A DNA stretch of 64,000 bases from GCA-2731375 sp002731375 (GTDB lineage Bacteria > Pseudomonadota > Alphaproteobacteria > GCA-2731375). Position numbers and translations under genes: made by a program. Positions 9,077 to 19,093 of this stretch are shown in pieces. The first letter of the stretch is position 1, and every line of letters begins with the position of its first letter. The notes beneath the pieces are model-generated. The model ran no database searches and had not been told where the DNA came from. It saw nothing but the letters and a program-made list of their open reading frames with translations. The stretch covers positions 1 through 64,000 of the forward strand of contig JASMDX010000017.1 of assembly GCA_030752605.1 (NCBI GenBank). The letters are read 5' to 3'.

Positions 9077-9942
9077 CGACGGCTCGCAATTCCAAGAATG
9101 GCGGCCGTGCCCGAATCGAGGCGCGCTTTGCCAAGCTGCGGGGCGAGGGCCGTGCCGCCCTGGTGACCTACATCATGTCCGGTGATCCCGACTTGGAAAC
9201 CTCTGCCAAGATAATCTCTGGTCTGCCCGCCGCGGGTGCCGACATTATTGAACTGGGCATGGCGTTTACGGACCCAATGGCCGATGGTCCATCCATTCAG
9301 CTGGCTGGCTTGCGTGCGTTGGACGCCGGCATCACCTTGAGGAAGACCTTGGCCATGGCGGCTAATTTCCGCCAACATGATACGGAAACGCCCATCGTGC
9401 TCATGGGCTATTACAATCCGATCCACGCCATGGGCGTACCGGAATTCCTGGCGGCGGCTAGTGCTTCAGGCATCGACGGCCTGATCATCGTTGATCTGCC
9501 GCCCGAGGAAGATGCGGAATTATGCCTGCCTGCGATCGAAGCCGGGCTCAGCTTTATCCGTTTGGCCACGCCGACTACGGATGAAAAACGATTGCCGGCG
9601 GTGATAGCGAATACGTCCGGCTTTGTCTATTACGTCTCCTACGCCGGCATTACCGGGGCGGGCGCGGCGGATGCCGATACGGTGGCCGCGGCATTGGCCC
9701 GAATTCAAGACCATACCGACCTGCCCATCGCGGTGGGTTTTGGCATCCGGACACCGGAACAGGCCAAGGGCATCGCCTCCGTCGCCGACGGTGCGGTGGT
9801 GGGCACGGCATTTATCGATGTCCTGCGCGATAGTCTCGATGATGCGGGAAAGGCAACGGCGACAACCGTGGATGCCGTACTTGATCTTACCCGTGGTCTG
9901 GCAGCCGGCGTCGCCAGCGCCGATAAGGGAGCCGCGCGATGA
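9073..9942 (+). CDS. trpA: Tryptophan synthase alpha chain
   Basis: Cleaves indole-3-glycerol phosphate to indole for TrpB. It has 289 residues. The catalytic pair is visible as Glu60 in IIELGMAF and Asp71 in DPMADGPS, with the same 11-residue spacing as the enteric enzyme. Note the MAFTDPMADG variant in place of the commoner VPFSDPLADG. The gene overlaps trpB by 4 bp upstream and accD by 4 bp downstream. Confidence 0.96.
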   Translation: MTTARNSKNGGRARIEARFAKLRGEGRAALVTYIMSGDPDLETSAKIISGLPAAGADIIELGMAFTDPMADGPSIQLAGLRALDAGITLRKTLAMAANFRQHDTETPIVLMGYYNPIHAMGVPEFLAAASASGIDGLIIVDLPPEEDAELCLPAIEAGLSFIRLATPTTDEKRLPAVIANTSGFVYYVSYAGITGAGAADADTVAAALARIQDHTDLPIAVGFGIRTPEQAKGIASVADGAVVGTAFIDVLRDSLDDAGKATATTVDAVLDLTRGLAAGVASADKGAAR

Positions 9943-10859
9943 ACTGGCTCAGCAATTTTGTTCGGCCGAAAATTCAGGCCTTGGTACGCAAGCGCGAGGT
10001 GCCGGACAACCTTTGGACCAAGTGCCCCAATTGCGGACAGATGATCCATCACAAGGAAATCAAACAGCGCCAGTTCGTTTGTCAACACTGCGACCATCAC
10101 CTGCGCATTGGCCCCGATGACCGTTTTCCCAATCTGTTCGATGATGGCGAATATACGGTGATCGAGCTGCCGGACGTGATGGCCGACCCTTTGAAATTCC
10201 GTGACGAAAAAAAATATACTGACCGCCTGAAGGATTCGCAGGGCAAGACCGGGCAAAAAGACGCCGTCGTCGTGGCGCATGGCAAATTGGGTGGCCATGC
10301 CGCTGTTATTGTGGTGCAGAACTTTTCTTTCATGGGAGGTTCCTTGGGCCAGGGCGCGGCTGAGGCGATCATATCCGCCGCCAAGCTGGCCGTATTGCAG
10401 GATGCGCCCCTGATCATCTTTGCCGCCGCCGGCGGGGCCCGCATGCAGGAAGGCATTCTGTCGTTGATGCAGTTGCCCCGCACAACCATCGCCGTGCAGA
10501 TGCTGCAGGAAGCCGGCCTGCCCTATGTCTCGGTGATGACCGATCCAACCACGGGCGGCGTTACTGCCTCCTACGCCATGTTGGGGGATATTGCGATATC
10601 GGAACCCGGCGCCCTGATCGGCTTTGCCGGACCGCGGGTGATCGAAAACACCATCCGTGAACGCCTGCCCGAGGGTTTCCAACGGGCCGAGTATCTGCTG
10701 GAGCATGGCATGCTGGATATGGTGGTGCACCGCCACCAGATGCGTAACACCCTGATCCAGGTGGTGGAATTGCTGGGCAACCGCCCGCCTGCGGCAGATG
10801 TAATCAGTCTGCCGACGCCTGATCTGGAAATTCCCCTGCCGAAAGAACTGGAACAGTAA
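9939..10859 (+). CDS. accD: Acetyl-CoA carboxylase, carboxyltransferase subunit beta
   Basis: Fatty-acid synthesis enzyme that, with AccA, transfers carboxyl from biotin to acetyl-CoA. The protein has 306 residues with an N-terminal four-Cys zinc ribbon (Cys29, 32, 48, 51) followed by the crotonase-like carboxyltransferase domain. The oxyanion-type segments AAAGGARMQEG and TTGGVTASYAMLGD are clear. The start overlaps trpA by 4 bp and folC begins 10 bp later, an order widespread in alphaproteobacteria. Confidence 0.97.
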   Translation: MNWLSNFVRPKIQALVRKREVPDNLWTKCPNCGQMIHHKEIKQRQFVCQHCDHHLRIGPDDRFPNLFDDGEYTVIELPDVMADPLKFRDEKKYTDRLKDSQGKTGQKDAVVVAHGKLGGHAAVIVVQNFSFMGGSLGQGAAEAIISAAKLAVLQDAPLIIFAAAGGARMQEGILSLMQLPRTTIAVQMLQEAGLPYVSVMTDPTTGGVTASYAMLGDIAISEPGALIGFAGPRVIENTIRERLPEGFQRAEYLLEHGMLDMVVHRHQMRNTLIQVVELLGNRPPAADVISLPTPDLEIPLPKELEQ

Positions 10860-10869
10860 GGTAGCGAAG

Positions 10870-12240
10870 GTGAACCTGGCGGCCCGTCCTGAAGCTGCCG
10901 ATGCTGGTTCAGCATCCGCGTTATGTGACGCGATCCTGCTGCGGCTGACCTGTCTGCATCCAAAATCAATCGATCTGTCATTAGAGCGTTTGCAACGCCT
11001 GCTGCGGCGGTTGGACCACCCCGAGAACCAGCTGCCCCCCGTGGTGCATGTGGCGGGTACCAACGGCAAGGGCTCGACCATTGCCTATTTGTACGCGGCC
11101 TTGGAAGCCTCCGGCCAACGCGTCCACGTTCTAACCTCGCCGTATCTGATCCGCATCAACGAAACCATCCGCCTGGCGGGCCAACTGATATCGGATGAAC
11201 ATTTGAGTGCCGTTCTGTGGGTCTGCGAAAAAGCCAACGGCGGCGACCCCATCACCTATTTCGAGGTGATGACGGCGGCCGCGTTCCTGGCCTTCCGTGA
11301 TTGCCCGGCGGACATTCTGTTGCTGGAGACGGGCCTGGGCGGGCGCCTGGATGCGACCAATGTAATCGAGCGCCCCCTGCTGACCGCGATCACGACTGTT
11401 TCACTGGATCATCAAGATTTTCTGGGCAATAACCTGGCGGAAATCGCTAGCGAGAAAGCCGGTATTCTAAAGCCCGGCGTGCCCGGGGTGGTTAGCCTCC
11501 AAGTGCCAGAAGCGGCAAGGGTTATCCAAGGCAGGGCGGATGCCCTTGGCATTGAATTGCTATGCCAGGGCCGGGAGTGGCAGGTCGAAGCCAATAGCGG
11601 TGCATTATGCTTCCAGTCGAACAGGGGGAGGTTGCATTTGCCCCTGCCCAGTCTGACCGGGGTGCATCAGGTGCAAAATGCCGGCCTTGCCTTGGCCTGT
11701 CTGCAAAATTTGTTTGGGTTCTCCCTATCCACCGAGGATTTGGCCGCCGGTCTGATCGAGGTGCAATGGTCTGGCCGCCTGCAACGCCTTCGCAAAGGTC
11801 CGCTCTTTGATCAGCTAGGCTCCGATGGCGAGCTATGGCTGGACGGCGGGCATAACCCTGGCGCGGGTGAGGCCGTGGCCCAAACCTTGCAAGACTGGCA
11901 GGCGCGGGACGAAACCCCGAGACGATTGCACATGATAGTGGGGATGTTGAAGAACAAGGATGCGGCCGGCTTTCTGGCCCCGTTCCGAACCCTGGCACCG
12001 AAAGTTCATACGGTCAGCATACCGAATGAAGATGCGGCTATGGCGCCTGGAGATATCGTCCGGGCGGCGCGGGCACAGGGCCTGGAAGCGACGTCCGTCG
12101 GCGGTGTGGCGAAGGCCATGGCGCGTATCATGGCCGAATGCGCGGACGGCGCCGCGCCCAGGGTGCTGATTTGTGGCACATTGCACCTGGCCGGTAGCGT
12201 TCTGGCCATCGACCCGCAAGATGAGATGAATCTGGCTTGA
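10870..12240 (+). CDS. folC: Bifunctional folylpolyglutamate/dihydrofolate synthase
   Basis: Adds glutamate to folates and probably makes dihydrofolate from dihydropteroate. GTG start at 10870; 456 residues. The Mur-ligase-like ATP site HVAGTNGKGST is at ~60-70, the LTSPYLIRINE folate/omega loop follows at ~91-101, and LLETGLGGRLDATNV is near 154-168. Last gene of the trpFBA-accD operon; it ends 28 bp from the convergent trxA. Confidence 0.95.
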   Translation: MNLAARPEAADAGSASALCDAILLRLTCLHPKSIDLSLERLQRLLRRLDHPENQLPPVVHVAGTNGKGSTIAYLYAALEASGQRVHVLTSPYLIRINETIRLAGQLISDEHLSAVLWVCEKANGGDPITYFEVMTAAAFLAFRDCPADILLLETGLGGRLDATNVIERPLLTAITTVSLDHQDFLGNNLAEIASEKAGILKPGVPGVVSLQVPEAARVIQGRADALGIELLCQGREWQVEANSGALCFQSNRGRLHLPLPSLTGVHQVQNAGLALACLQNLFGFSLSTEDLAAGLIEVQWSGRLQRLRKGPLFDQLGSDGELWLDGGHNPGAGEAVAQTLQDWQARDETPRRLHMIVGMLKNKDAAGFLAPFRTLAPKVHTVSIPNEDAAMAPGDIVRAARAQGLEATSVGGVAKAMARIMAECADGAAPRVLICGTLHLAGSVLAIDPQDEMNLA

Positions 12241-12268
12241 GCCGTCCAAGCGGCGCTTTCGTTGAACG

Positions 12269-12589
12269 TTAAATCGATTCCTCGATCCATTCTTGGATCT
12301 TACCCTTGGGCAAGGCGCCAACCTTCATGGAGGCGACTTCACCGTCCTTGAACAGCATCAAGGTGGGAATGCCACGTACACCATATTTTGCCGGGATGGA
12401 GGGATTGTCGTCGATATTGACCTTGGCGATCGTGACCTTATCGCCCAGTTCAGCCGCTATGTCTTCCAGGGCTGGGGCGATCTGTTTACAAGGGCCGCAC
12501 CATTCAGCCCAGAAATCCACCACCACTGGCCCTTCTGCGTTCAGTACGTCGCTATCGAACGAGTCGTCGGAGACGGGTTTCGTGGTCAT
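12269..12589 (-). CDS. trxA: Thioredoxin
   Basis: General cytoplasmic disulfide reductant. I start at ATG 12589 with GGAAAAG just upstream (106 residues); a TTG four codons earlier is possible but would swallow the ribosome binding site. The active site WCGPC lies at 30-34 and the cis-proline loop RGIPTLMLF at ~75-83. Transcribed convergently with folC and downstream of addA, a typical addB-addA-trxA order. Confidence 0.96.
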   Translation of the reverse strand: MTTKPVSDDSFDSDVLNAEGPVVVDFWAEWCGPCKQIAPALEDIAAELGDKVTIAKVNIDDNPSIPAKYGVRGIPTLMLFKDGEVASMKVGALPKGKIQEWIEESI

Positions 12590-12708
12590 GGTCTTTTCCA
12601 ATTCTTCAATGCGGCGCGACTAAAAGGCGGCGGGTTCATCACATCCACCCCTGCGCTGCGTCAACAATTTACCTCAGTCTAAAAGGGTAGGAAGCCGGAT
12701 CGGGGACG

Positions 12709-15700
12709 TCAAGGTGCATATGACCCTAAGATGTCCCCGTCAATCACCATCAAATTCGCCTCATTCGTCCATAAAAGCGCGCAATATATTGATTTTCCTG
12801 GATAAATTTCTCTTAATATGGAGCGGTAGCCGGCCATCTGCCGCAAATAGGCAATATCGACCCTGGAAACCGATTTTGGCGCCGGACGGTTGGTTTTATA
12901 GTCGATCAGCAGGATTTCCGAATCGGTCACCAGCAGGCGATCCACTTGGCCGCTGATCACTCGTCCCGACAACAATGCCGTCAAAGGGACCTCTGCCCTG
13001 GCGTCCGGGCCAAAAATCGCGGCAAATTCAGGATGCCGCAGCACCGCCATGGTTTCTGCCAAAATCTCAGCCTGCTGCTCCTGATCCAGCGCATGCGCGG
13101 GTAGGGCGAGGTAGCGCGCGGCGGCCTCTTCGCGTTGGTTTTCTGCCAAATCCGGCAGGGTTTGTAACAGGCGGTGAATATGGTTGCCGCGCTGGAAGCG
13201 GGCCTGGCCATCGTCGCCCAGGGGACTGGCCACGCTGGGCTCTGGCTCGTCTGGGCGCGATGGTACGAGGGGTCGGGGGGGGACCGGCTCAATGGGCGCG
13301 GGCTGGTCGGCCCAAATGGGCAGGCCATGCCGCGCCGGTGGTGCCGGGGCCGGCCGTGGCCACACATCCGAGGTTTGTAGGTCGGCGAGGCGCAGGCCGC
13401 CGTTCAGTTCCGCCGGTCGTTCGATTTCGGGTATGCCGTCCAGGGTTCGCCAGGCCATGTCATACCAGCAGTGCTCCTTGCGCCCGCTCTTGCCTTCAAA
13501 GCCACAGATATACAGCCGTTCCGCCGCCCGCGTCAGGGCGACATAGAAAAGGCGGCGGTATTCCCGGTCCCGGTCTCGCTCCGCCTCGGCGCGGGCCCGG
13601 CGCATGACGTCCTCTTCCATGGCGCGGATCGGCGCCCATAGTGGTGTTTGTTCGCCCCTCTGATCAGTTTGATCATTGTGACCTTGCGGCCACAGTAAAG
13701 CTGGCGTCTTATCCGGCGCCCGCACCGTATCGGCCAGAAAGACGATGGGTGCCTCCAGGCCCTTGGCGCCATGCACGGTCATTATCCGGACTTGATTCTG
13801 GCCCTGGTCCAGATCCCGCTTGATTTGGGTTTCGCCGCGCTCCAGCCAGTGTAGAAAGCCTTGCAGGCTGGGTGTATGGTCGCGTTCATAGGACAATGCG
13901 AGATCGAGGAATTCGTTGATGGGATCGTTGGCATCTGGGCCCAGACGCGCCAGGATGCGCCGCCGCCCGCCACCCGCGCCCAGCAATTCGGCGAACAATT
14001 CAAATGGCGGCGCGAAGTCGACCTTTGCCAACAACTCGGATAATGCGGCATAGGCCCCATCTTTTCCGTCCTCCCCATGTGTCCGCAAGGCATCCCACAG
14101 GCTGCCCTGGCGGCCATGGGCCAGATCAAACAGTTTCTCGTCGTTCCAGCCAATCAAAGGACCTTTCAGGACCACCGCCAGGTTCAAATCATCCTCCGGC
14201 AACAACAGGAAACGGCCCAGGGCAATCAGATCCATCAGCGCCAGTTGCTCGGTCAGGACCATGCGGTCAACACCGGCCACGGGGATGCCCCGGCGTTTCA
14301 AGGCGCGGACCATGGCCTCGACAAAATTGGCCCGCCGCTGCACCAGGATCAGAATATCTCCTGGTCCGATAGGCCGGCCCTGAGCGACCAGCATTTCCTT
14401 TTGTTTCAACCATTCTTCAACCTGTCTGGCGATGCGCTCGGCCAGCCGGGCCACGGGGCTATTCTGATATAGCTGTTTAGTAGGGGGCTCCCAGGCAGGC
14501 CGTTCTTCCACCGTCTCCGGCTGTTCGGTTGGCCAGATCTCCACTAAACCCGCATCCGTGGCGCGGTCGGGAATATGGTGAACGGCCTCGTTATCGGCGA
14601 AAATCAGGCCGTCGCTGGCCTCTGGATCGGCGAAAATAGCGTTGACCACCTCCAGAACCGCTGGGGTCGAGCGGAAGGAGAGCGCCAGTTCCACCGGATG
14701 CCAGCGCCGTTTGGTGGCACCCGCGCGGGTGGCGAAGTGATTGCGCATGGCCTGAAAGGTGGCTGGATCGGCGCGTTGAAAGCTGTAGATGGATTGCTTC
14801 ACATCGCCCACCGCGAACAAGGTCCGGGGCGTGCCCATGGGGCTGTTATCGCCGTCTTCATAGGCGCCGTCGCCGGTGAAGAATTCGTCGGCCAAGGTGC
14901 GGACCACCTGCCATTGTTCGGGATTGGTATCCTGGGCTTCGTCGATCAGGATGTGATCCAGCCCACCGTCCAGTTTGTAGAGCACCCAATCCGTACTACT
15001 GCCCGTCGATAGCAGATACCCGGCCCTCAGCACCAAATCATCGTAATCCAATAGCGCCAGACGGTCTTTTTCGTGCTGATAGGCGGCAATGAGCCGCGCC
15101 CCCAGGCGCAGCAGCAATTCCGTTGCGGCGGCCACGCGCACGGCATTGCGCCGCTGGCGGATATCCTCCAGACGCAGACATTCCTCACCAAGGATATCCA
15201 GGCCGTCCGGCATGGTCTCCATGCTCTTCTTGGTCAGCGGCTTGGCATAGGGCGTGCCCTGGCCGGCTTTGGTGAAAAAACCCGCCAGATAAGCGTCGAA
15301 TTGTGCCGCGCGGGTTTCGGGCTCCCGGTGCCAATCGGCGATTACCTGGCCGTGGCGTTTTTCAAGCTTGCCGCCGTGCAGCATCTGTTCCGCCAGGCGC
15401 AGTAAACCAGAACCATTGAAATTTTTCGGATCGGCGGCCGCGCTTAAAACCGCCAATTCATTCTCGTCATTACCCAGGCCTAGGCTCTGGCGCATGCTGG
15501 CCAGCAGACCGTCCAGGCCGCCGGGTTGATCAAGTAGCCGTTGCAGCCGCCCCCGGTCGGACGAGAGGTTGGCCATCAGGCCCTTGAAGGTCTCCTGATC
15601 CACCAGGGCGGTTAAGTCGGCGACCAGCGGTGCGTCCGTCAGGGCATCCTGTTCCAGGGTCTTCTCCAATGCGCCTTGCAGGATTTCATCCGCCTGGCGC

Positions 15701-16134
15701 TCGTCCATGACCTGAAAATGGGGTGCCAGGCGAGCCTCCAAGGGAAACCGGCGCAACAGGGCCTCGCAAAAGGAATGGATTGTCTGCACCTTCAGGCCGC
15801 CGGGCGTATCCAGAACGCGGGCAAACAGGCGGCGGGCCAGGTTCATATCCTGGGCCTCGAATGTCTGTCCGGTCAGGTCCGTCAACTCCTGGGACAGCAT
15901 GGCATCATCGGCCACGGCCCAGGCGCCCAGCCTTTGATGCAGGCGGTTGGCCATTTCCGCCGCCGCTGCCTTAGTGAAGGTCAGGCATAAAATGCGCTCG
16001 GGCGGGCAATCCTGCAATAACAGGCGCAGAACCCGGTCGGTCAGGACATGAGTCTTGCCGGTTCCCGCCGACGCGGTTACCCAGACGGAGGCACCAGGGT
16101 CGGCGGCCCGGCGTTGCTGATCGGTGGCGCGCAT
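12709..16134 (-). CDS. addA: Double-strand break repair helicase-nuclease subunit AddA
   Basis: Large subunit of the AddAB enzyme that processes DNA ends for recombination. From ATG 16134 it has 1141 residues; the frame is open 45 codons further upstream but that part lies within the addB end and is not family-like. UvrD-type motifs: Walker A ASAGTGKT at 21-28, LTFTKAAAAEM, and the DEAQDTNPEQW Walker B. Later come VMTVHGAKGLEAP-like helicase motif V/VI segments and YVALTRA. The C-terminal RecB-family nuclease motif LLIDYKTNRP lies ~60 residues from the end. addB stops 13 bp before this start. Confidence 0.95.
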   Translation of the reverse strand: MRATDQQRRAADPGASVWVTASAGTGKTHVLTDRVLRLLLQDCPPERILCLTFTKAAAAEMANRLHQRLGAWAVADDAMLSQELTDLTGQTFEAQDMNLARRLFARVLDTPGGLKVQTIHSFCEALLRRFPLEARLAPHFQVMDERQADEILQGALEKTLEQDALTDAPLVADLTALVDQETFKGLMANLSSDRGRLQRLLDQPGGLDGLLASMRQSLGLGNDENELAVLSAAADPKNFNGSGLLRLAEQMLHGGKLEKRHGQVIADWHREPETRAAQFDAYLAGFFTKAGQGTPYAKPLTKKSMETMPDGLDILGEECLRLEDIRQRRNAVRVAAATELLLRLGARLIAAYQHEKDRLALLDYDDLVLRAGYLLSTGSSTDWVLYKLDGGLDHILIDEAQDTNPEQWQVVRTLADEFFTGDGAYEDGDNSPMGTPRTLFAVGDVKQSIYSFQRADPATFQAMRNHFATRAGATKRRWHPVELALSFRSTPAVLEVVNAIFADPEASDGLIFADNEAVHHIPDRATDAGLVEIWPTEQPETVEERPAWEPPTKQLYQNSPVARLAERIARQVEEWLKQKEMLVAQGRPIGPGDILILVQRRANFVEAMVRALKRRGIPVAGVDRMVLTEQLALMDLIALGRFLLLPEDDLNLAVVLKGPLIGWNDEKLFDLAHGRQGSLWDALRTHGEDGKDGAYAALSELLAKVDFAPPFELFAELLGAGGGRRRILARLGPDANDPINEFLDLALSYERDHTPSLQGFLHWLERGETQIKRDLDQGQNQVRIMTVHGAKGLEAPIVFLADTVRAPDKTPALLWPQGHNDQTDQRGEQTPLWAPIRAMEEDVMRRARAEAERDRDREYRRLFYVALTRAAERLYICGFEGKSGRKEHCWYDMAWRTLDGIPEIERPAELNGGLRLADLQTSDVWPRPAPAPPARHGLPIWADQPAPIEPVPPRPLVPSRPDEPEPSVASPLGDDGQARFQRGNHIHRLLQTLPDLAENQREEAAARYLALPAHALDQEQQAEILAETMAVLRHPEFAAIFGPDARAEVPLTALLSGRVISGQVDRLLVTDSEILLIDYKTNRPAPKSVSRVDIAYLRQMAGYRSILREIYPGKSIYCALLWTNEANLMVIDGDILGSYAP

Positions 16135-16147
16135 GATCCGAAATTCC

Positions 16148-19090
16148 CTAAAAATCGCCCGGCCCACCGGCGGACCATTCCTTGATCCGGGCCAAGTGGT
16201 CATAGTCGGAAAAGCGCGGCGCGATGGCCGGGCGGGGGCGGGACCTGTAAGGGGTCTCGGGATCATCAAACTTCGCGATTAACTCCACCAGGCCTTGCCG
16301 GGCCTGCTCCGCCAAATCACCGCCATTGGCCTTAATATCCCTGATCTCGCCTGCCTGGCGCCCACCTGTAACCCGCCAATAGCTCACGGTGGATACTGAT
16401 TGGCGGGGCACCTCGGCAAAACCGCCGGCCTGCGCGATCGCGGCTTCAAGCGGCAACTGTGGCGCCTCGCCGCGCAGCAACTCGCTTTCTCTTGGCGCGA
16501 CGCCAGTCTTGTAGTCAATGATGCCCAGGCTTCCGTCCGCCAAACGGTCGATGCGGTCGGCGATGGCGGTTAGTTTGAAGTCGCCGGCGGGGCCGGGCAA
16601 AATCAGGCTGCCTTCGGCCTCTGTCACCAGGGGCAGAATTTCTGGGCGGCGTTCGACTTCCTGGGCCAGGAACCAGTTGGTGATACGTTGAAAGCGCGGC
16701 CACCAAAAGGCGCGGATGCCGGGGCGGTCGAGCATTTCGCCGAAGGCCTGGCGGCCTATGTCCAGCAGAGCCGCATCGGCGGCGGCGGGAATTTCATAGG
16801 GATACCGCCGGGCAAACATCTCCAGGGCCTGATGCACGGCGTTGCCGTAGTCTGCGGCCGAAGGATCAGCCGCAATGGGATCCAGGGCGCGCAGGCCCAG
16901 AATGCGCCCGGCGTAAACCCCGTAGGGGTCGCGAATCCAGGTTTCCACTTGGGTCACGGACATTTGCCGGGGCCGGGCCGCCAGCGGTGGGCGGCACTCA
17001 GGCGCTTGCACGGGCCGGGGCGGGCCAGGGACGGCATCCATTTGTTCCTGCCAAGTGCGCAGTTCCTCGGCTGGGTCTTGTTCCAGTGTCAGGCCGGCGG
17101 CTGTGAGCACCTGTTCCAACCGCAGCAGCCAGCGCGAGGGTACGGATGGGGTGCCGTCCATTTTCTTGGCGCGGGTCAGGATGACTTCGGCGCCACAGGC
17201 GGCCTGGGCAAAGTCATGTGCCGCCAGACCGATCCGCCGCTCCGGCGCGGCTAGGCCCAGCTTGGCTGCCATGGGACGGCTCAGCCAGGCATTGGCCTCG
17301 GCGCCCGCCGGCCAGGTGCCTTCGTTCAGGCCACCCAGAATTACAAGATCCGCCTGTTGCAGGCGGGCCTCCAACGGTCCCCAGATATGCAGGCGCGGAT
17401 GCAACCCGAAGGCAGGGCGCATCACCTGCCCGGCCATCAAGTTATTCAGCAGGTCGGCATAGCCGCTTCCTGCCATCACCGGCAAGCCAGCGGCGGCGGT
17501 TAGCAGATCGGCGATGAAGCGCATGGCGGCTTCGCCCCCATCGCCGGCCCACAGATGGCATTGGCCGCCCTGGTCCGTAGCCAGCCATTCCGCGAAGTGC
17601 ACATGAGCCGACAACAGATCCGCCAGGTGAACCGTCCTTTGCCCGGACAATGACAATGCCTCCGTCCCATACAGGACCAAATCATCTAGCAATGCCTTGG
17701 CCCGGTCCGTCATATGACGGGCCGCTGCCATCGCCGCCGCCAAACCGGTGAAGCCTGGGCCCGGGCGCGGCCCGCGTAGGGCATGGCGGTCAATATCCCG
17801 CGCGGCGCCCTTCAGGGTAGCGGCCTCCCGCCCGGCCAGGGCCAAGGGATGCTTCAATGTTGCCAACAAATCGATCGGGTTGAGCGCGGCGCCCAGCATC
17901 TCCGCCGTCAGGCGCAGGAAGGAGCCCGCCGGAGTGCTGGCCAGGGGCAGGCCGGCGGAATCATCGACCGCGACGCCCCAACGTTTCATCTCTACCGCCA
18001 CCCGCCGCGCCAGGCCACGATCAGGCGTGATCAGGGCGGCACTGCGTCCCGGCGTTTCCAATGCCCGGCGCAGAGACAATGCGATCACGCCGGCTTCTTC
18101 GATGGCATCGGCGCAATCAATGCGCACCAGACCGATGGCGGCGGCTGCTTCCAAGGCTGGTAGCCGGCGCCATTGATCGGTTGTTTCTGCAGGGCGCAGC
18201 GCCTCGCGCAGCAAATGGTGGCGTGGGCTCTCGTCCGCGGCATCCTGCCAGGGCCGCACGCTGGATCTATCCATACCGATCCGCCGCAGCAACTGGCGCA
18301 GGCCGAATTGCGCGTGACCCTGATCAATGGCGGCCCAGGCCGCTTCGTCCGAGAAGATATCCAGGCCGGGCAACACAACTGCGCCCTGGGGCAGATGCGC
18401 CACCACGGTGATGAGGGCGGCGGTGGCGGGAATGGAGCCGGTGGAGCCGGCGACGATGATCGGGTCCCGTGGTGGCGAAAGACTCCAGCGCTCCGCCTGG
18501 GCCCGCAGCAGAACATTGCGCCTGGCGCTTTGGTCCATACAGCCTTCCGCCGCCAAAAGGGCCTGCCAAGGGGCCGCCAATAGATTGAGGAATTCCAAGG
18601 TTTGCTGCCAATGGGCCGCTAGGTCGTCAGGCACCAGATCCTCCAGCGCCGATAGTGGCACATCCTCGGTCTGCAAACGATCCAACAGATCGGCCAGTTC
18701 CCGTGCCAAGGGGGCTGCCTGGGCCGGGTCGATGTCGCGATGGCGGGCGATCAGATGCAACAGCAATAGCTGGCGGCGCAGGGTGGTGATCGCTGGTGGC
18801 AGCTCCAGCAGTTCGCCGCCACCCAGTGCATCGAAGGACGGATCGAACAATAGCTCTTCCTCGTCCACATCGCCGATTGCCCGCATGCGTGGCAACAGCA
18901 TGGCCCGGCCGCCGGCCTGGCGCAGAAAGGCATCGCGTACGGCCCGCATGCCGCGCCGGGTCGGCAGCAACAGAGTGACCCGGTTCATGGCCAGTGGATC
19001 GCCGCCATATCGCTGTAGCAAGCCTTCAGCCAAGCGGTCGGAAAAGCCTTCGCCGGCTGCAATGTTAAAAACGCTGGGCCCGCCATCCAT
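16148..19090 (-). CDS. addB: Double-strand break repair subunit AddB (alphaproteobacterial type)
   Basis: Partner of AddA, 980 residues, within the length range of the alphaproteobacterial AddB type. The N-terminal half is a degenerate helicase beginning with a LLLPTRRGMRAVRDAFL segment. The C-terminal nuclease domain carries GIIDYKTG near 856-863, the Mg-binding PD-(D/E)xK motif. Stop lies 13 bp before addA and the start 3 bp after the nucleotidyltransferase stop, so the three form one operon. Confidence 0.93.
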   Translation of the reverse strand: MDGGPSVFNIAAGEGFSDRLAEGLLQRYGGDPLAMNRVTLLLPTRRGMRAVRDAFLRQAGGRAMLLPRMRAIGDVDEEELLFDPSFDALGGGELLELPPAITTLRRQLLLLHLIARHRDIDPAQAAPLARELADLLDRLQTEDVPLSALEDLVPDDLAAHWQQTLEFLNLLAAPWQALLAAEGCMDQSARRNVLLRAQAERWSLSPPRDPIIVAGSTGSIPATAALITVVAHLPQGAVVLPGLDIFSDEAAWAAIDQGHAQFGLRQLLRRIGMDRSSVRPWQDAADESPRHHLLREALRPAETTDQWRRLPALEAAAAIGLVRIDCADAIEEAGVIALSLRRALETPGRSAALITPDRGLARRVAVEMKRWGVAVDDSAGLPLASTPAGSFLRLTAEMLGAALNPIDLLATLKHPLALAGREAATLKGAARDIDRHALRGPRPGPGFTGLAAAMAAARHMTDRAKALLDDLVLYGTEALSLSGQRTVHLADLLSAHVHFAEWLATDQGGQCHLWAGDGGEAAMRFIADLLTAAAGLPVMAGSGYADLLNNLMAGQVMRPAFGLHPRLHIWGPLEARLQQADLVILGGLNEGTWPAGAEANAWLSRPMAAKLGLAAPERRIGLAAHDFAQAACGAEVILTRAKKMDGTPSVPSRWLLRLEQVLTAAGLTLEQDPAEELRTWQEQMDAVPGPPRPVQAPECRPPLAARPRQMSVTQVETWIRDPYGVYAGRILGLRALDPIAADPSAADYGNAVHQALEMFARRYPYEIPAAADAALLDIGRQAFGEMLDRPGIRAFWWPRFQRITNWFLAQEVERRPEILPLVTEAEGSLILPGPAGDFKLTAIADRIDRLADGSLGIIDYKTGVAPRESELLRGEAPQLPLEAAIAQAGGFAEVPRQSVSTVSYWRVTGGRQAGEIRDIKANGGDLAEQARQGLVELIAKFDDPETPYRSRPRPAIAPRFSDYDHLARIKEWSAGGPGDF

Positions 19091-19093
19091 TGC

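Noticed and set aside
9705..11081. 458-codon minus-strand open frame opposite trpA, accD and folC
   Set aside because: It lies wholly opposite well-supported genes and reads as GC-rich antisense shadow without motifs or a ribosome site.
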